Positions 1-8,280 of a stretch of DNA of 56,243 nucleotides are shown in pieces. The notes beneath the pieces are model-generated. The model ran no database searches and was not told where the DNA came from. It was given only the letters and a program-made list of their open reading frames with translations. A program made the position numbers and the translations under genes. The stretch's first letter is position 1. Each line of letters begins with the position of its first letter. The DNA is from a virus. The stretch is from positions 1 to 56,243 of IMG/VR virus record IMGVR_UViG_3300019458_000040. One strand, 5' to 3'.

Positions 1-2
1 AC

Positions 3-68
3 CGCAACGACATTGCCGTCTTCCGCGCCGGCGTTCTCTTCGCGAACTGGCTGAGGAAGACGGCGTGA
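3..68 (+). CDS. C-terminal fragment of an unknown protein
   Basis: An open frame enters from the left edge and ends at a TGA; its last residues read NDIAVFRAGVLFANWLRKTA, which look like ordinary coding sequence. The following gene starts 26 bases later behind a GGAG. Too little remains to name a family. Confidence 0.4.
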   Translation, partial: RNDIAVFRAGVLFANWLRKTA

Positions 69-93
69 CGACCCCACACGGAGAAACGACCCC

Positions 94-795
94 ATGACCA
101 CGACGACCACGCCTCCGACGAACAGCGCGCCGCCCGCGGCGCTGCCGAAGATTCCCGACGTCTCGGCCGACCGCGCCGCGGCCCAGATCATCCTCGAGAC
201 CGTCGAGTCGACCGCGATCGCCACGCAGGCCGACCGCGACAACGTCTTCGCCGCGATGAGCTCGGCGCGCTCGATCGAGAAGGCGATCGAGGAGAAGTTC
301 AAGCCGCCGAAGCAGGCGCTCGACTCGGTCAAGCGCTGGATCCTCGACGCGGAGAAGGCCGCGCTCGCGCTGCCCCTCAAGGTCCGCGATCTCGCCACGC
401 GGAAGCTCCGCGAGTACGACGACGAGCAGGAGCGGATCCGGCTCGAGACGGAGCGTGTCGCCCGCGAGGCGGCGCGGAAGGCCGAGGAGGACCGAAGGCT
501 CGCGGAGGCCGCCGAAGTCCAGCGGACCGACGGGGAGGAGGCCGCGATGCAGGTCCTCGCGGAGCCGATCCCCACGCCTGTCGTCGTGGTTGAGGACACG
601 AACGAGCGCGCAGCGGGCGAGGGCCGGACGATGCGGTGGAAGGCGCGGATCCTCGACGCCACGAAGGTCCCGCGCGAGTGGTGCATTCCCGACGAGAAGG
701 CGATTCAGGCGCACGCGCGCGCGACGAAGGGTCGCGTGCCCATCGCCGGAGTCGAGTTCTACAGCGAGCGCGACTACAGCGTCCGCTCGCGCTGA
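94..795 (+). CDS. coiled-coil phage protein, partner of the annealase
   Basis: A 233-residue protein with a low-complexity Thr/Pro/Ala start, a long charged helical stretch (about residues 55-150, rich in E, K, R and A, ending in the EERxRxE/AARKAEEDRRLAEA style typical of coiled coils) and a compact C-terminal segment (about 180-230) with WKARILD, VPREW and IPDEKAIQAHA. This is the layout of a widespread phage protein of unknown function that is usually encoded directly beside RecT-type annealing proteins, as here. It probably assists or regulates recombination, which is inference from position. ATG start with GGAG about 10 bases upstream. Confidence 0.75.
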   Translation: MTTTTTPPTNSAPPAALPKIPDVSADRAAAQIILETVESTAIATQADRDNVFAAMSSARSIEKAIEEKFKPPKQALDSVKRWILDAEKAALALPLKVRDLATRKLREYDDEQERIRLETERVAREAARKAEEDRRLAEAAEVQRTDGEEAAMQVLAEPIPTPVVVVEDTNERAAGEGRTMRWKARILDATKVPREWCIPDEKAIQAHARATKGRVPIAGVEFYSERDYSVRSR

Positions 796-841
796 CGCAA
801 ACCCAGGACCCGAACGACCCCGACGACAGGAGACCACGACC

Positions 842-1906
842 ATGACGTCCACGACGACCCAGGCGAACGTGCCGGCCAGCGTGCCGGAGAAGAGTCCCGA
901 GAACGGCGATCGCCGCGTGGTGCCCAAGCCGGGCGATCCAGTGCACGAGAACACCCTCGCCCGCATCGTCCTGAGAGGCGATCTCTCGACCCTCAACCCG
1001 ACGGAACTCGTCACCTACTACTACGCGATGTGCAGGACGATCGGGGCGGATCCGCTGACCCGGCCGTTCGACCTGATCGAGATGCCGGACGAGAAGGACA
1101 AGAAGAAGACGCGGGTGATCCTGTATCCGAACTCGCGGTGCGCGAGCCAACTCCGCGCGAACCATCAGATTTCGTTCGAGAAGCCCGAGATCGAGGAGAA
1201 GCACGGCTGCGTCATCGTCACGATTCGCGCGACGTTGAACGGCCGCACCGACTTCGACACGGGCGCCGTCCCGACGATGAAGCCCGGCGGCGAGTGGGTC
1301 GACACCGGGAAGAAATACCCCGACGGGAACCCGAAGCGCGAGTTTCGGCCGGACGGGACCATGACGCCGATCGATCCGCTCGCCGCGGCGAACGCGATCA
1401 AGAAGGCGATCACCCAGGCGAAGCGGCGCGTGACGTTCAGTCTCTGCGGACTCGCCGGTCTTCCTGATCAGGACGATGCCGAGAACGGTACGTTCGCGGG
1501 CGCGCGCGTGATCGACACGGAGGCTGTTCTTCGGGGCGAGGATCCAAGAGCGATCGAAAGCCCCGAAGGCCAGCCCGAGAAGAAGGCCCCAACCGTCACG
1601 GTCGACGACTTCCGGAACCTCGCGACGGTCCGCGACGCTCTGGCGCTCCTCGTGCTCGGTCCAGACGCCACGGGCGATCAGAAGCAGGCCCTCGGGCGCG
1701 AGCGTGCGCAGACGGCCATCGGGAAGCCGATTCCGCAGACGCGGGACGAGATCGATCAGGTCGTCGCGGCGATCAAGGCGGAGATCGAGAGTCGCGGATC
1801 GGCGGTGCCCGGGGCGGCAGTGCGCGAGCCCGGATCCGACGACGCGGAGCCGGCCGATTCGAAGCCATCGGCGCCGGCCAAGGGACAGAAGTCGCTCACC
1901 CTCTAA
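842..1906 (+). CDS. RecT/Bet-like single-strand annealing protein
   Basis: 354 residues. The core (about 40-210) has LNPTELVTYYYAMCRTIGADPLTRPF followed by a beta-rich part with ILYPNSRCASQLR, and ends with AITQAKRRVTFSLCGLAGLPD. This matches the remembered pattern of phage annealases in which 'GLNPLTRPF', 'KDCTDQLRK' and 'KAKRRxTLSICGLG' occur in this order. Such proteins anneal complementary single strands during phage recombination. The C-terminal 100 residues are acidic and Pro/Ala-rich, as in tails that contact SSB. I chose the ATG at 842 because an AGGAG lies just upstream; the frame is open further left but that part is an arginine-rich shadow. Confidence 0.75.
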   Translation: MTSTTTQANVPASVPEKSPENGDRRVVPKPGDPVHENTLARIVLRGDLSTLNPTELVTYYYAMCRTIGADPLTRPFDLIEMPDEKDKKKTRVILYPNSRCASQLRANHQISFEKPEIEEKHGCVIVTIRATLNGRTDFDTGAVPTMKPGGEWVDTGKKYPDGNPKREFRPDGTMTPIDPLAAANAIKKAITQAKRRVTFSLCGLAGLPDQDDAENGTFAGARVIDTEAVLRGEDPRAIESPEGQPEKKAPTVTVDDFRNLATVRDALALLVLGPDATGDQKQALGRERAQTAIGKPIPQTRDEIDQVVAAIKAEIESRGSAVPGAAVREPGSDDAEPADSKPSAPAKGQKSLTL

Positions 1907-2279
1907 GCCCTTCCCCCGGAGCGAACGAGAAGAGAGCGAAACGATGACGACGCAGACGGCGCGCCGCGGAGACGCGAGGGGCGTGCACCTCTTGTCCGGT
2001 GACGGCGCGCCGCACATCTCCAGCGCCCGCGTCGCGGCACTCCAAGCGACTCCACGCGGCTCGGGCGCGCTTTCTCCTAGAGCAGGACGACGGTCAGTCG
2101 TACGGGGTCGGTGGTCAGTGCCGGCGAGTTCTGGCGGAAGCGCGGAGGACGTGTCTTCAAGCACGACCCCCTTTCCGCGGCCGTCTCGCCGGCAGTCGTG
2201 CGGGCGTCGCCGCGCTGCGCTTTCCGGCGGCGCCTCTTCTTTCGCTGTGGCGGTGGCCGAGGGACGACGGAGGGATTCG
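1907..2279. other. 373-base gap without a convincing gene
   Basis: Between the annealase and the next clear gene I see no reading frame that looks coded. A frame is open from an ATG at 1944 into the gene that starts at 2280, but its translation is Arg/Ser/Gly-rich low complexity with no conserved look, and a better ribosome site (GGAGGG) sits at 2265-2271. The gap may hold a remnant gene or a leader. No strong promoter or terminator is evident. Confidence 0.4.
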
Positions 2280-2555
2280 ATGGAGGGAGTCGAGACGGTG
2301 AACGGCGAGGACCCGACGCAGGGCGACGTCGTGCGCGAGATCGAGGACTTCGGCCGGAAGGTCGCGCACTCGACGCTCGCCGTGGTGCTCGCGCCCTGCG
2401 CGCACTGCGGGCACCCGCCGCACCCGCCGCACCCGGCGATGGCGGGGCTTGTGCACATCCTGACGGCGGCGCTCGCGAATCGGAATGCCGAATGGTCGAG
2501 CGATCTCGCGGCGATCGCGAGGCGCGAGAGAGCGAGGAGGGCGAAGAGGTCATGA
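2280..2555 (+). CDS. small hypothetical protein with CxxC
   Basis: 91 residues from ATG 2280, chosen over an in-frame ATG at 1944 because GGAGGG lies 8 bases upstream. It contains VVLAPCAHCGHPPHPPHP, a Cys-X2-Cys followed by a His/Pro run that could bind a metal, then a helical stretch and a basic C-terminus. It overlaps the next gene by 4 bases (ATGA). I do not recognise the family. Confidence 0.5.
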   Translation: MEGVETVNGEDPTQGDVVREIEDFGRKVAHSTLAVVLAPCAHCGHPPHPPHPAMAGLVHILTAALANRNAEWSSDLAAIARRERARRAKRS

Positions 2556-3163
2556 GCAATCCGAAGGACGACTCCCTGATTTACCCGAGAGACCTGAGCG
2601 AGCGACTGAAAGATTCGGCCGTGACACTCGCCAGCGCGATGGTCGAGGTGGACGGCACCGACCCCGAGTGGCACAAGCGAACGCGCAGGGCGCTCGATGA
2701 CATGCGGCTCGCGTTGACGGAGTGCGATCGCGCCCAGCTCGGGCGCCGCGAGGAGAGCAAGGACGAGCGACGGCTACGGGTGATCGTGGAGTTCTTCGAA
2801 GCCTGCGGTTACGTCGTTCGCGATGCGGTCGTCAGCGGTCTTCACCCCATGTACGACTTCGTGATGACGCCGCCAGAAGGCGAGGAAATCCGCAAGGTCT
2901 TCGCGCCGGAGTGGGTGGAGTCGAGGCAGGCCCTTCGCGCCGCGGCAGCCGAGGCGGCCGATCATGATTGCGACTTACTCCGGCGTCGCTATACGGTCGG
3001 TGGCGCAGAGACTGTCGTTCGCGAATCCTTCACCGGCCGCTTGGTCGGGGTGTGCTATGGCGTGACGAATGAAGCCGCCCTGATCGCCGTCACGCGCGCG
3101 CTGAAGGCGCTGAAGGAGCTGAAGGAGAAGAAGTCATGTTCGACTCCGACATCGACGACCTGA
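2552..3163 (+). CDS. hypothetical phage protein
   Basis: 203 residues, mixed helical and strand composition, no motif I can name. The N-terminal 80 residues are charged and helical; the middle (about 85-125) has VIVEFFEACGYVVRDAVV and YDFVMTPPEGEE. The start at 2552 overlaps the previous stop by 4 bases and sits behind GAGGAGGG, so translation is probably coupled. The frame is open far upstream but that part is a shadow of the preceding gene. Its end overlaps the next gene by 28 bases. Confidence 0.6.
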   Translation: MSNPKDDSLIYPRDLSERLKDSAVTLASAMVEVDGTDPEWHKRTRRALDDMRLALTECDRAQLGRREESKDERRLRVIVEFFEACGYVVRDAVVSGLHPMYDFVMTPPEGEEIRKVFAPEWVESRQALRAAAAEAADHDCDLLRRRYTVGGAETVVRESFTGRLVGVCYGVTNEAALIAVTRALKALKELKEKKSCSTPTSTT

Positions 3164-3432
3164 AGCGCGAGAAGCTCGAGGGCGATCGCACCGAGCCCGA
3201 CGACGCGCTTCCCACGGAGGACGTGCACGGGAACGCGATTCGCCGCTGCGGTTGCGACCGCCCGATGGTCAAGTGCGACTGCGGCGCGTTCGTGTGCTGG
3301 CCGTGTGAGATGGCCTCGGGTGCGGGCATCGAGTGCTCTTGCGGAGAGCGCTTCTGTGAGAGCTGCATGAACCGACCGACGCGCGATCCGCGGACGGACA
3401 CGCTCGTCTGCGGATCTTGCTCGGAGACCTGA
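3136..3432 (+). CDS. small cysteine-rich zinc-binding protein
   Basis: 98 residues with about ten cysteines, mostly in pairs: CGCDRPMVKCDCG, CWPCE, CSCGERFCESC and CGSC. Spacing of this kind is that of a RING-like or double zinc-ribbon fold, so a structural zinc protein mediating protein or nucleic-acid contacts is likely. The gene starts inside the end of the previous one, behind GGAG at about 3125. Exact family unknown. Confidence 0.65.
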   Translation: MFDSDIDDLKREKLEGDRTEPDDALPTEDVHGNAIRRCGCDRPMVKCDCGAFVCWPCEMASGAGIECSCGERFCESCMNRPTRDPRTDTLVCGSCSET

Positions 3433-3461
3433 CGGGCGATCGAGAACGGGAGGGAAACGAA

Positions 3462-3878
3462 GTGGCGGAGCTGGTCGAGAGATCCGACGGCGCGGACGCA
3501 GACGAGTTCGAGGCGGTCCGCGACTGCGACAAGCGGCTGTTCGCGATCGCGAGAGAGTTCGGCGCTTGGACGCGCTTCGCGTCCCACATCACGACCGTCG
3601 CCGCGCGAAAGCCTGGCTGCGAGGTCTACGGGCCCCGCGGCGTCGTGTGGCTCGACCGACACGGACTGCCGAAGCTCGGGCTCTGGACGGTCCTCGACTA
3701 CAAGCTCCCGATCCGCGTCCGCGAGGCGGAGAAGCGATGCGGATTCGTGAAGGAGGGAAAGCAGGCCCGACGGAACTATGTGTTCGGCTCGATTCCGGAG
3801 CAGATGATCGAGCGGGCGATCGAGTTCGTCTCCGAAGAACCCGACTCGGATGATGTCCGCGCACGAGTAAAAGTGTAA
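3462..3878 (+). CDS. hypothetical phage protein
   Basis: 138 residues from GTG 3462, chosen because GGGAGGG lies 7 bases upstream; an in-frame ATG at 3417 would overlap the previous gene and has no such site. It starts with an acidic stretch followed by FAIAREFGAWTRFA and a central part with VVWLDRHGLPKLG. No family recognised. Confidence 0.6.
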   Translation: MAELVERSDGADADEFEAVRDCDKRLFAIAREFGAWTRFASHITTVAARKPGCEVYGPRGVVWLDRHGLPKLGLWTVLDYKLPIRVREAEKRCGFVKEGKQARRNYVFGSIPEQMIERAIEFVSEEPDSDDVRARVKV

Positions 3879-3880
3879 GC

Positions 3881-4024
3881 ATGCGACTCGAAGCGCTCGG
3901 AGTGGTGATGAGTGTCCCGTGGGACGTCGTGTTGGCGATCGGACTCGTGGTCGTGGCTCTCGCGATCTTCCGCGAGCATCGCGGGCACGGGGTCGGCGGT
4001 CGTAGGGGCAGAGGGAAACCTTGA
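3881..4024 (+). CDS. 47-residue single-span membrane protein
   Basis: A short frame that starts 2 bases after the previous stop and encodes one strongly hydrophobic segment (VVLAIGLVVVALAIF, about residues 16-30) followed by a basic Arg/Gly tail. One-span proteins with a positive tail are common among phage small proteins. No clear ribosome site, so coupling to the upstream gene is assumed. Confidence 0.45.
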   Translation: MRLEALGVVMSVPWDVVLAIGLVVVALAIFREHRGHGVGGRRGRGKP

Positions 4025-4170
4025 CCGCGCTCGCGTGTGCGGGCGCTGGTGGCTCAGTGCTGGAGAGGGCGGACGTGACGACATTCCGCGAGGCGGTAGC
4101 TCGGGTTGGTCCGCTTGAGCTGCCGCCTGGCGCGGAGTCGGTAAGGAATGACCGATGGTCGACTACGTGA
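4021..4170 (+). CDS. possible small protein, TTG start
   Basis: A 49-codon frame starting at a TTG that overlaps the preceding TGA, with AGAGGG 6 bases upstream; an internal GTG at 4075 is an alternative. The translation (TTFREAVARVGPLELPPG in the middle) is not obviously a shadow, but nothing else supports it. It overlaps the start of the next gene by 16 bases. Confidence 0.3.
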   Translation: MTALACAGAGGSVLERADVTTFREAVARVGPLELPPGAESVRNDRWSTT

Positions 4171-4361
4171 CGCTGATGGGAGCCGATGCGGTTCAAGCCG
4201 CCGGCTCAACGATCTCGTCGGCGGCCGAGAACATGAGACGAGCGGCCGACTCGTTCGTCTGCGCCGTGCACCAGCTGGACCAGGTACTTGAGGAAAAACT
4301 CGCACGGCTCGAGGCGCTCGTCGAGCGGATCGAGAAGGCGGCGACGGCGAAGGATGCCTGA
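4155..4361 (+). CDS. small helical protein
   Basis: 68 residues, almost entirely helix-forming, with heptad-like Leu/Ile spacing in HQLDQVLEEKLARLEALVERI near the C-terminus, suggesting a short coiled coil. AAGGA lies 8 bases before the ATG. Function unknown. Confidence 0.6.
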   Translation: MVDYVTLMGADAVQAAGSTISSAAENMRRAADSFVCAVHQLDQVLEEKLARLEALVERIEKAATAKDA

Positions 4362-4363
4362 TC

Positions 4364-4747
4364 GTGGGACGACTCTACTGCAGCAATCCGTACGAGCACG
4401 AACGCGACGGTCGCGAAGCCGCGAGGTACGGCCGCGACTACACGTCGGAGCACCGCGAGATGATGCGTAACCGCTACGACGACGAGTGTGCTCGCGTCTA
4501 CGCGGAGGCATACCGGGGCGAGCAGCGTCGAATCGAGGCGCGACGAGAAGAGGAGCGGGAGGAGGAACGTGCCCTGCGAGCACGGCGTCAGCGCATCGAC
4601 GAGGAGGAGTATTGGGAGCGGCAGTACCCCGAAGAGCAGCCGTACCTGGAGGAGCCGAGTCCCGAAGAGCCTCCGTCACGTGTCGAGGTCATCCGGTCGA
4701 TCCGGCGTCGGATCGAAGAGCAGGCGTGGGCGCGAAAGGCGAAGTGA
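4364..4747 (+). CDS. highly charged hypothetical protein
   Basis: 127 residues from GTG 4364, 2 bases after the previous stop. Very rich in Arg and Glu with many Tyr (YCSNPYEHERD, ARYGRDY, EEEYWERQYPEE), probably extended or helical. The C-terminal RSIRRRIEEQAWARKAK is amphipathic. No family recognised. Confidence 0.55.
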   Translation: MGRLYCSNPYEHERDGREAARYGRDYTSEHREMMRNRYDDECARVYAEAYRGEQRRIEARREEEREEERALRARRQRIDEEEYWERQYPEEQPYLEEPSPEEPPSRVEVIRSIRRRIEEQAWARKAK

Positions 4748-4787
4748 CACACAGCGAGGCGCGAGCCTCGACGAAGAGGAGGATCCG

Positions 4788-5141
4788 ATGGCAGACGAGC
4801 AGAAGGACGGCCCGATTGGCGAGCATCTCCAGTCCTGGGAGATCGTCAACCTCGCCCAGGAAGTCGGAGACCCGCCCCCGGCGGCGATCGCGTGGATCTC
4901 GCTCAACGGACACGTTTTCGAAACCGACGTCGACGAGCTCGAGAAGATCGCGACCGAGGCGAAGGCCGCGCGGAAGCGGTCGCGGAATGGACTCGGTGGA
5001 CGTGGCGGCTCGAGCATCACAGCGAAGGAGCTCTCGCGGGCCGCGCGGCAGAGGCTGCTCTCGTTTCCGTCCGAGGAGCACGAGGCGGAAGCGAAGACGG
5101 GTCCCGCGCGGCGGACCGCTGCGGCGGGTGGGAAGAGCTGA
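4788..5141 (+). CDS. hypothetical phage protein
   Basis: 117 residues behind a good GAGGAGG (4776-4782). The first half reads as a small folded domain (WEIVNLAQEVGDPPPAAIAWISLNG); the second half is basic and Ala-rich. An open frame extends upstream but lacks a better start. Function unknown. Confidence 0.6.
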   Translation: MADEQKDGPIGEHLQSWEIVNLAQEVGDPPPAAIAWISLNGHVFETDVDELEKIATEAKAARKRSRNGLGGRGGSSITAKELSRAARQRLLSFPSEEHEAEAKTGPARRTAAAGGKS

Positions 5142-5143
5142 AG

Positions 5144-5329
5144 ATGAAGACCGTCGCGCCGAGCTGCATGGATGGCCATGCCTCACGGCGAGCGCCTGGT
5201 GCCACGAGCAACCGTGGCCTGCCGAGGAAGGTCGTTGTGGCCAGAACAGAAACCAGGGAGCCGGAATCAAGCCCGGTCTCGGCGCGGCGGTCGTTTCGAC
5301 GTCACCACACGAACGAACGAACGAACTGA
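5144..5329 (+). CDS. possible small basic protein
   Basis: A 61-codon frame, ATG 2 bases after the previous stop, ending inside a tetranucleotide repeat (ACGA)n. The product is Arg/Ser-rich without a recognisable fold, so it may be spurious. It fills a 200-base gap between two better genes. Confidence 0.3.
   Translation: MKTVAPSCMDGHASRRAPGATSNRGLPRKVVVARTETREPESSPVSARRSFRRHHTNERTN
5309..5326. repeat. (ACGA)4.5 tetranucleotide repeat
   Basis: Four and a half perfect copies of ACGA directly upstream of the ribosome site of the TTG-start gene at 5343 and at the end of the small frame before it. Gain or loss of a unit would change the end of that frame. Confidence 0.8.
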
Positions 5330-5342
5330 GGGAGGGCAGAAC

Positions 5343-5648
5343 TTGAAGCTCACGGCGAGAGTCGTCGCGGAAGAGATGGCGCCAAAATGGATCCGATTCG
5401 AGGACCTTGGGACGAGCGACAGCGGGAAGACGCGCCGTTTCGCCGTCATCGCGCGCCACGACGACACGCTGCTCGGCGAGATCTGCTGGTTCGGCGGCTG
5501 GCGAAAGTACGTCTTCGCCGCCTTACCCCAACACCGAGTACGAGAGAACTGCCTTCGAGACATCGCGGCGTTCTGTGAGCGAACGACTCGCGAGCACAGA
5601 GCGCGGAGGGCGTCACGCAGGGCGGACGAACAGGAGGGCAGACGATGA
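5343..5648 (+). CDS. hypothetical protein, TTG start
   Basis: 101 residues. The TTG at 5343 is preceded by GAGGGAGGG with ideal spacing, while the longer frame upstream is a shadow. The protein has a clear folded core: APKWIRFEDLG, TRRFAVIARHDDTLLGEICWFGGWRKYVF, then a helical basic tail. The pattern 'LGEIxWFGxWRxYxF' recurs in small phage proteins of unknown function. Overlaps the ParB-like gene by 4 bases. Confidence 0.65.
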   Translation: MKLTARVVAEEMAPKWIRFEDLGTSDSGKTRRFAVIARHDDTLLGEICWFGGWRKYVFAALPQHRVRENCLRDIAAFCERTTREHRARRASRRADEQEGRR

Positions 5649-7447
5649 CGAGCGCCGTAGCCGAGTCGTTCCGGACGATCCCGCTGAAGCAGCTCCGCGA
5701 GGCGCCCTGGAACCCGCGGAAGACGTTCGAGAAGAAGGCGCTCGAGGAGCTGACAGCGAGCGTCAAGGCGAAGGGCGTGCTCGTGCCGCTGCTCGTGCGG
5801 CAAATCGAGGGCGCGCACTGCGGCGGAAAGACGGCGAGCGGCAAGTCGGTCGCCGAAGAGTGGCCGGCGGTCTTCGAGATCGTCGCCGGCGCGCGCCGCT
5901 TCCGCGCCGCACGGGCCGCGGGGCTCGAGGAGGTCCCCGTCATCGTCCGGAACCTCTCGGACGTGGAGGCCCTAGAGACGACCGTCATCGAGAACGCAAT
6001 TCGCGCCGACGTGCCGGCGCTCGAAGAAGCGGAAGGCTACGCCGCGCTCCTCAAGATCGACGGCTACGACGTGCAGAAGATCGCGGCGAAGACGGGGCAT
6101 TCTCTCTCGCACGTCTACGCCCGGCTCCAGCTCGCGAAGCTCATCGATCCCGCGAAGAAGGCGCTCACCGAGGATCAGATCACCGCCGGCCACGCGAACG
6201 AGATCGCCCGCCTCACCGAGAAGGACCAAGCCAAGGCGCTTCGGCGTTGCCTCGACACGTGGAATCCGGCGACAGTCCGCCAGCTCCACGAGTGGATCGA
6301 GCGCAACGTGCATCTCGATCTCCACTCCGCGCCGTGGAAGAAGGATGACGCCGAGCTTCTCCCCGCGGCCGGCGCGTGCCTCACGTGCACGAAGCGCACG
6401 GGAACGACGCCCGCGCTCTTCGAGGACATCAAGAAGAAGGATACGTGCACGGATCGCGAGTGCTTCGCCGCGAAGCGGGCGGCCTGGATCGAGAAGACGA
6501 TCTCCGGCGAGAAGGAGAAGTCGGGCGTCGACCTTCTCCGGCTCTCGACCGACTACAGCGTCGGGCAGCGGAAGAAGCCGAAGAAGGGCGAGGCGCCGCC
6601 GCCGCTCCCGGCGTCACAGTGGACCGCGGTCGCGCCGAAGAAGAAGGTCTGCGAGTTCACGCGGCCGGCGATCGTGGTCGACGGGCACCACGGGAACATC
6701 GGCGAGCTGAAGCGCGTCTGCACGGATCGCAAGTGCCAGGTGCACCGGGGCGAGATCCCGGGCGCCGGCGGGCGCGTCGATGACTCGTGGCGCAAGCGGC
6801 AGGCCGCGCAGGAGAAGAAGGCGAAACGCGAGCGGGTCGAGCGGCGGGCGATCCTCGACGCGACGCTGGCGAAGGTCGAGCAGCTCGACGACGACGACCT
6901 CTTCACCGTCGCGGCGGGGCTGCTCCACGGCATCGACCACGAGACCGCGAAGAACCTCGTGCGTCACCACGGCTGGCCGGTGAAGGAGCAGCAGTACGGG
7001 ACCGATTACCGGGGCGCGGCGCGGAAGGCGATCGAGGACCTGAAGGGCAGCGACCTCGCGCGCGTCGTTCTCGAAATCGGCCTCCTGCACGCGCTCTCCG
7101 TCAGCGTCCATGGGTCGGCCGAGCCGAAGGTCCTCCTCGCCACCGCGAAGCGGAAGGGCGTCGACGTCGCGGCGGTGCGGAAGGCGGCGGAGGAGGAGGA
7201 GAAGAAGCCCAAGGCCCGGAAGCAGAAGGTGAAGAAGGGCGAGCAGGAGCCGGGCGTGTGCCGGTCCTGCGGCTGTACCGAGCAGAACGCGTGTGAGACT
7301 GACGACGGCCCGTGCGGCTGGGCGGACACGACGCAGACGCTCTGTACGGCGTGCGAAGGGAAGGAGCCGACGACGAAGAAGCGAGCGAAGCCGAAGCCGC
7401 GGCGCGCCGGGCGGAAGCCGAAGCCCACAGCGGAGACCGCCCCGTGA
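5645..7447 (+). CDS. large ParB-like protein with zinc ribbon
   Basis: 600 residues. Residues 10-105 form a ParB/sulfiredoxin-type N-terminal domain: IPLKQLREAPWNPRK, KGVLVPLLVR and the box GARRFRAARAAG (from about residue 82; the usual form is GERR). Residues about 115-200 give EALETTVIENAIRADVPALEEAEGY and a helix-turn-helix (VQKIAAKTGHSLSHVYARLQLAKL) as in ParB/Noc/KorB. A cysteine-rich insert (about 240-280) and a second cluster near 539-580 (CRSCGCTEQNACET, CGWADTTQTLCTAC) are probably zinc sites. ParB proteins bind DNA sites and use CTP to clamp; in phages they act in partition, transcription or DNA processing. No ParA is present here, so regulation or DNA processing is more likely than partition. 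Confidence 0.8.
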   Translation: MTSAVAESFRTIPLKQLREAPWNPRKTFEKKALEELTASVKAKGVLVPLLVRQIEGAHCGGKTASGKSVAEEWPAVFEIVAGARRFRAARAAGLEEVPVIVRNLSDVEALETTVIENAIRADVPALEEAEGYAALLKIDGYDVQKIAAKTGHSLSHVYARLQLAKLIDPAKKALTEDQITAGHANEIARLTEKDQAKALRRCLDTWNPATVRQLHEWIERNVHLDLHSAPWKKDDAELLPAAGACLTCTKRTGTTPALFEDIKKKDTCTDRECFAAKRAAWIEKTISGEKEKSGVDLLRLSTDYSVGQRKKPKKGEAPPPLPASQWTAVAPKKKVCEFTRPAIVVDGHHGNIGELKRVCTDRKCQVHRGEIPGAGGRVDDSWRKRQAAQEKKAKRERVERRAILDATLAKVEQLDDDDLFTVAAGLLHGIDHETAKNLVRHHGWPVKEQQYGTDYRGAARKAIEDLKGSDLARVVLEIGLLHALSVSVHGSAEPKVLLATAKRKGVDVAAVRKAAEEEEKKPKARKQKVKKGEQEPGVCRSCGCTEQNACETDDGPCGWADTTQTLCTACEGKEPTTKKRAKPKPRRAGRKPKPTAETAP

Positions 7448-7632
7448 GTACTCGACGGCAGCGCGCGATGGCGCTCGCGATCCTCAGCATGGCCGCGAGC
7501 GGCGCGGACGTGGCGCCCGAGATCGTCGAGAAGGCGCGCGAGGCGTCAGTGCCGACGAAGCTCGACGAGGAGAGGATTCGGCGGGCGGCGGAGAAGCGAG
7601 AGAGGAAACGGACCAGGAGAGCGGGGCTATGA
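7444..7632 (+). CDS. small basic helical protein
   Basis: 62 residues from GTG 7444 (GTGA overlap with the ParB-like stop). MALAILSMAASGADVAPEIVEKARE then a strongly basic helical tail RRAAEKRERKRTRRAG. No family recognised. Confidence 0.5.
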   Translation: MSTRRQRAMALAILSMAASGADVAPEIVEKAREASVPTKLDEERIRRAAEKRERKRTRRAGL

Positions 7633-7850
7633 GCAACGTGAGCGAACTCCTGGAGAAGGCCGAGCGCCTCGTCGCGCTCCTCAAAGATCCGCACCCGGGG
7701 CTTTTTACTTGGCAGCAGGCGGTCAGCAACACCAGGGAGTCAATCGCTGCGCACCCGTCGCCGGAGCGGGAGCTGACCGACGAATCGAGCGCGTTCTACT
7801 CGCCCGAGTGGCGCGAGATTGCCGACGAGATCGGGAGGGAGAAGGGGTGA
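7629..7850 (+). CDS. small hypothetical protein
   Basis: 73 residues, ATG 7629 overlapping the previous stop by 4 bases. N-terminal helix (SELLEKAERLVALLKDPHPG) then LFTWQQAVSNTRESI and a SPEW box. It looks like many phage small proteins that begin with a Leu-zipper-like helix. Function unknown. Confidence 0.6.
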   Translation: MSNVSELLEKAERLVALLKDPHPGLFTWQQAVSNTRESIAAHPSPERELTDESSAFYSPEWREIADEIGREKG

Positions 7851-8080
7851 AACGAGTTCCCTTTGCCTTAAGGGCAATGTCGCTCCGCCTGGCTTCGACG
7901 CTATTCGCCGAAGGAGTCGATCGCGATAGGGCTCAGGCCGCGATCTATCGAGGCATGGCCTCCGCAATCAGGCGTTACTTCTGGGCCTCGTGTCGCACGG
8001 CTCCTCGACCGACGACGCGGGCAGCGCTATGGCCCAAGGTTCTGTACGAAGAGGCGAATCGATTGGAGCCACAACCTTGA
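7847..8080 (+). CDS. small hypothetical protein
   Basis: 77 residues from GTG 7847 (GTGA overlap). FALRAMSLRLASTLFAEGVDRDRAQAAIYRGMASAIRRYFW forms a helical core. Unknown. Confidence 0.5.
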   Translation: MKRVPFALRAMSLRLASTLFAEGVDRDRAQAAIYRGMASAIRRYFWASCRTAPRPTTRAALWPKVLYEEANRLEPQP

Positions 8081-8280
8081 CCCCTCCCCCGAAGCTCTCC
8101 CCCGCCGCACAACTCCGCTGCGACGTGGAGCGCTGGCGACGCGGCGAAATCGCGTACCGCGACGAGTTCCACGAGCGAGTCTGTCGCTTAATCGACGTGA
8201 GCGGCTGGTTCGGCCACCTACGCAGGAGGCTCGCCAAGAGACCGGGACGGTGGAGAAATCCGTCGAAGGGGGCATTGTGA
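8077..8280 (+). CDS. small hypothetical protein, TTG start
   Basis: 67 residues from TTG 8077 (TTGA overlap), with GGAG 10 bases upstream. An upstream in-frame ATG at 7990 would lie deep in the previous gene. Contains LRCDVERWRRGEIAYRDEFHERV, which resembles short conserved stretches in phage early proteins. Unknown. Confidence 0.5.
   Translation: MTPPPKLSPAAQLRCDVERWRRGEIAYRDEFHERVCRLIDVSGWFGHLRRRLAKRPGRWRNPSKGAL

Noticed and set aside
377-2674. Long minus-strand open frame of 765 codons opposite the annealase gene
   Set aside because: Arg/Pro-rich translation typical of the antisense shadow of G+C-rich genes; the plus strand holds recognisable proteins.
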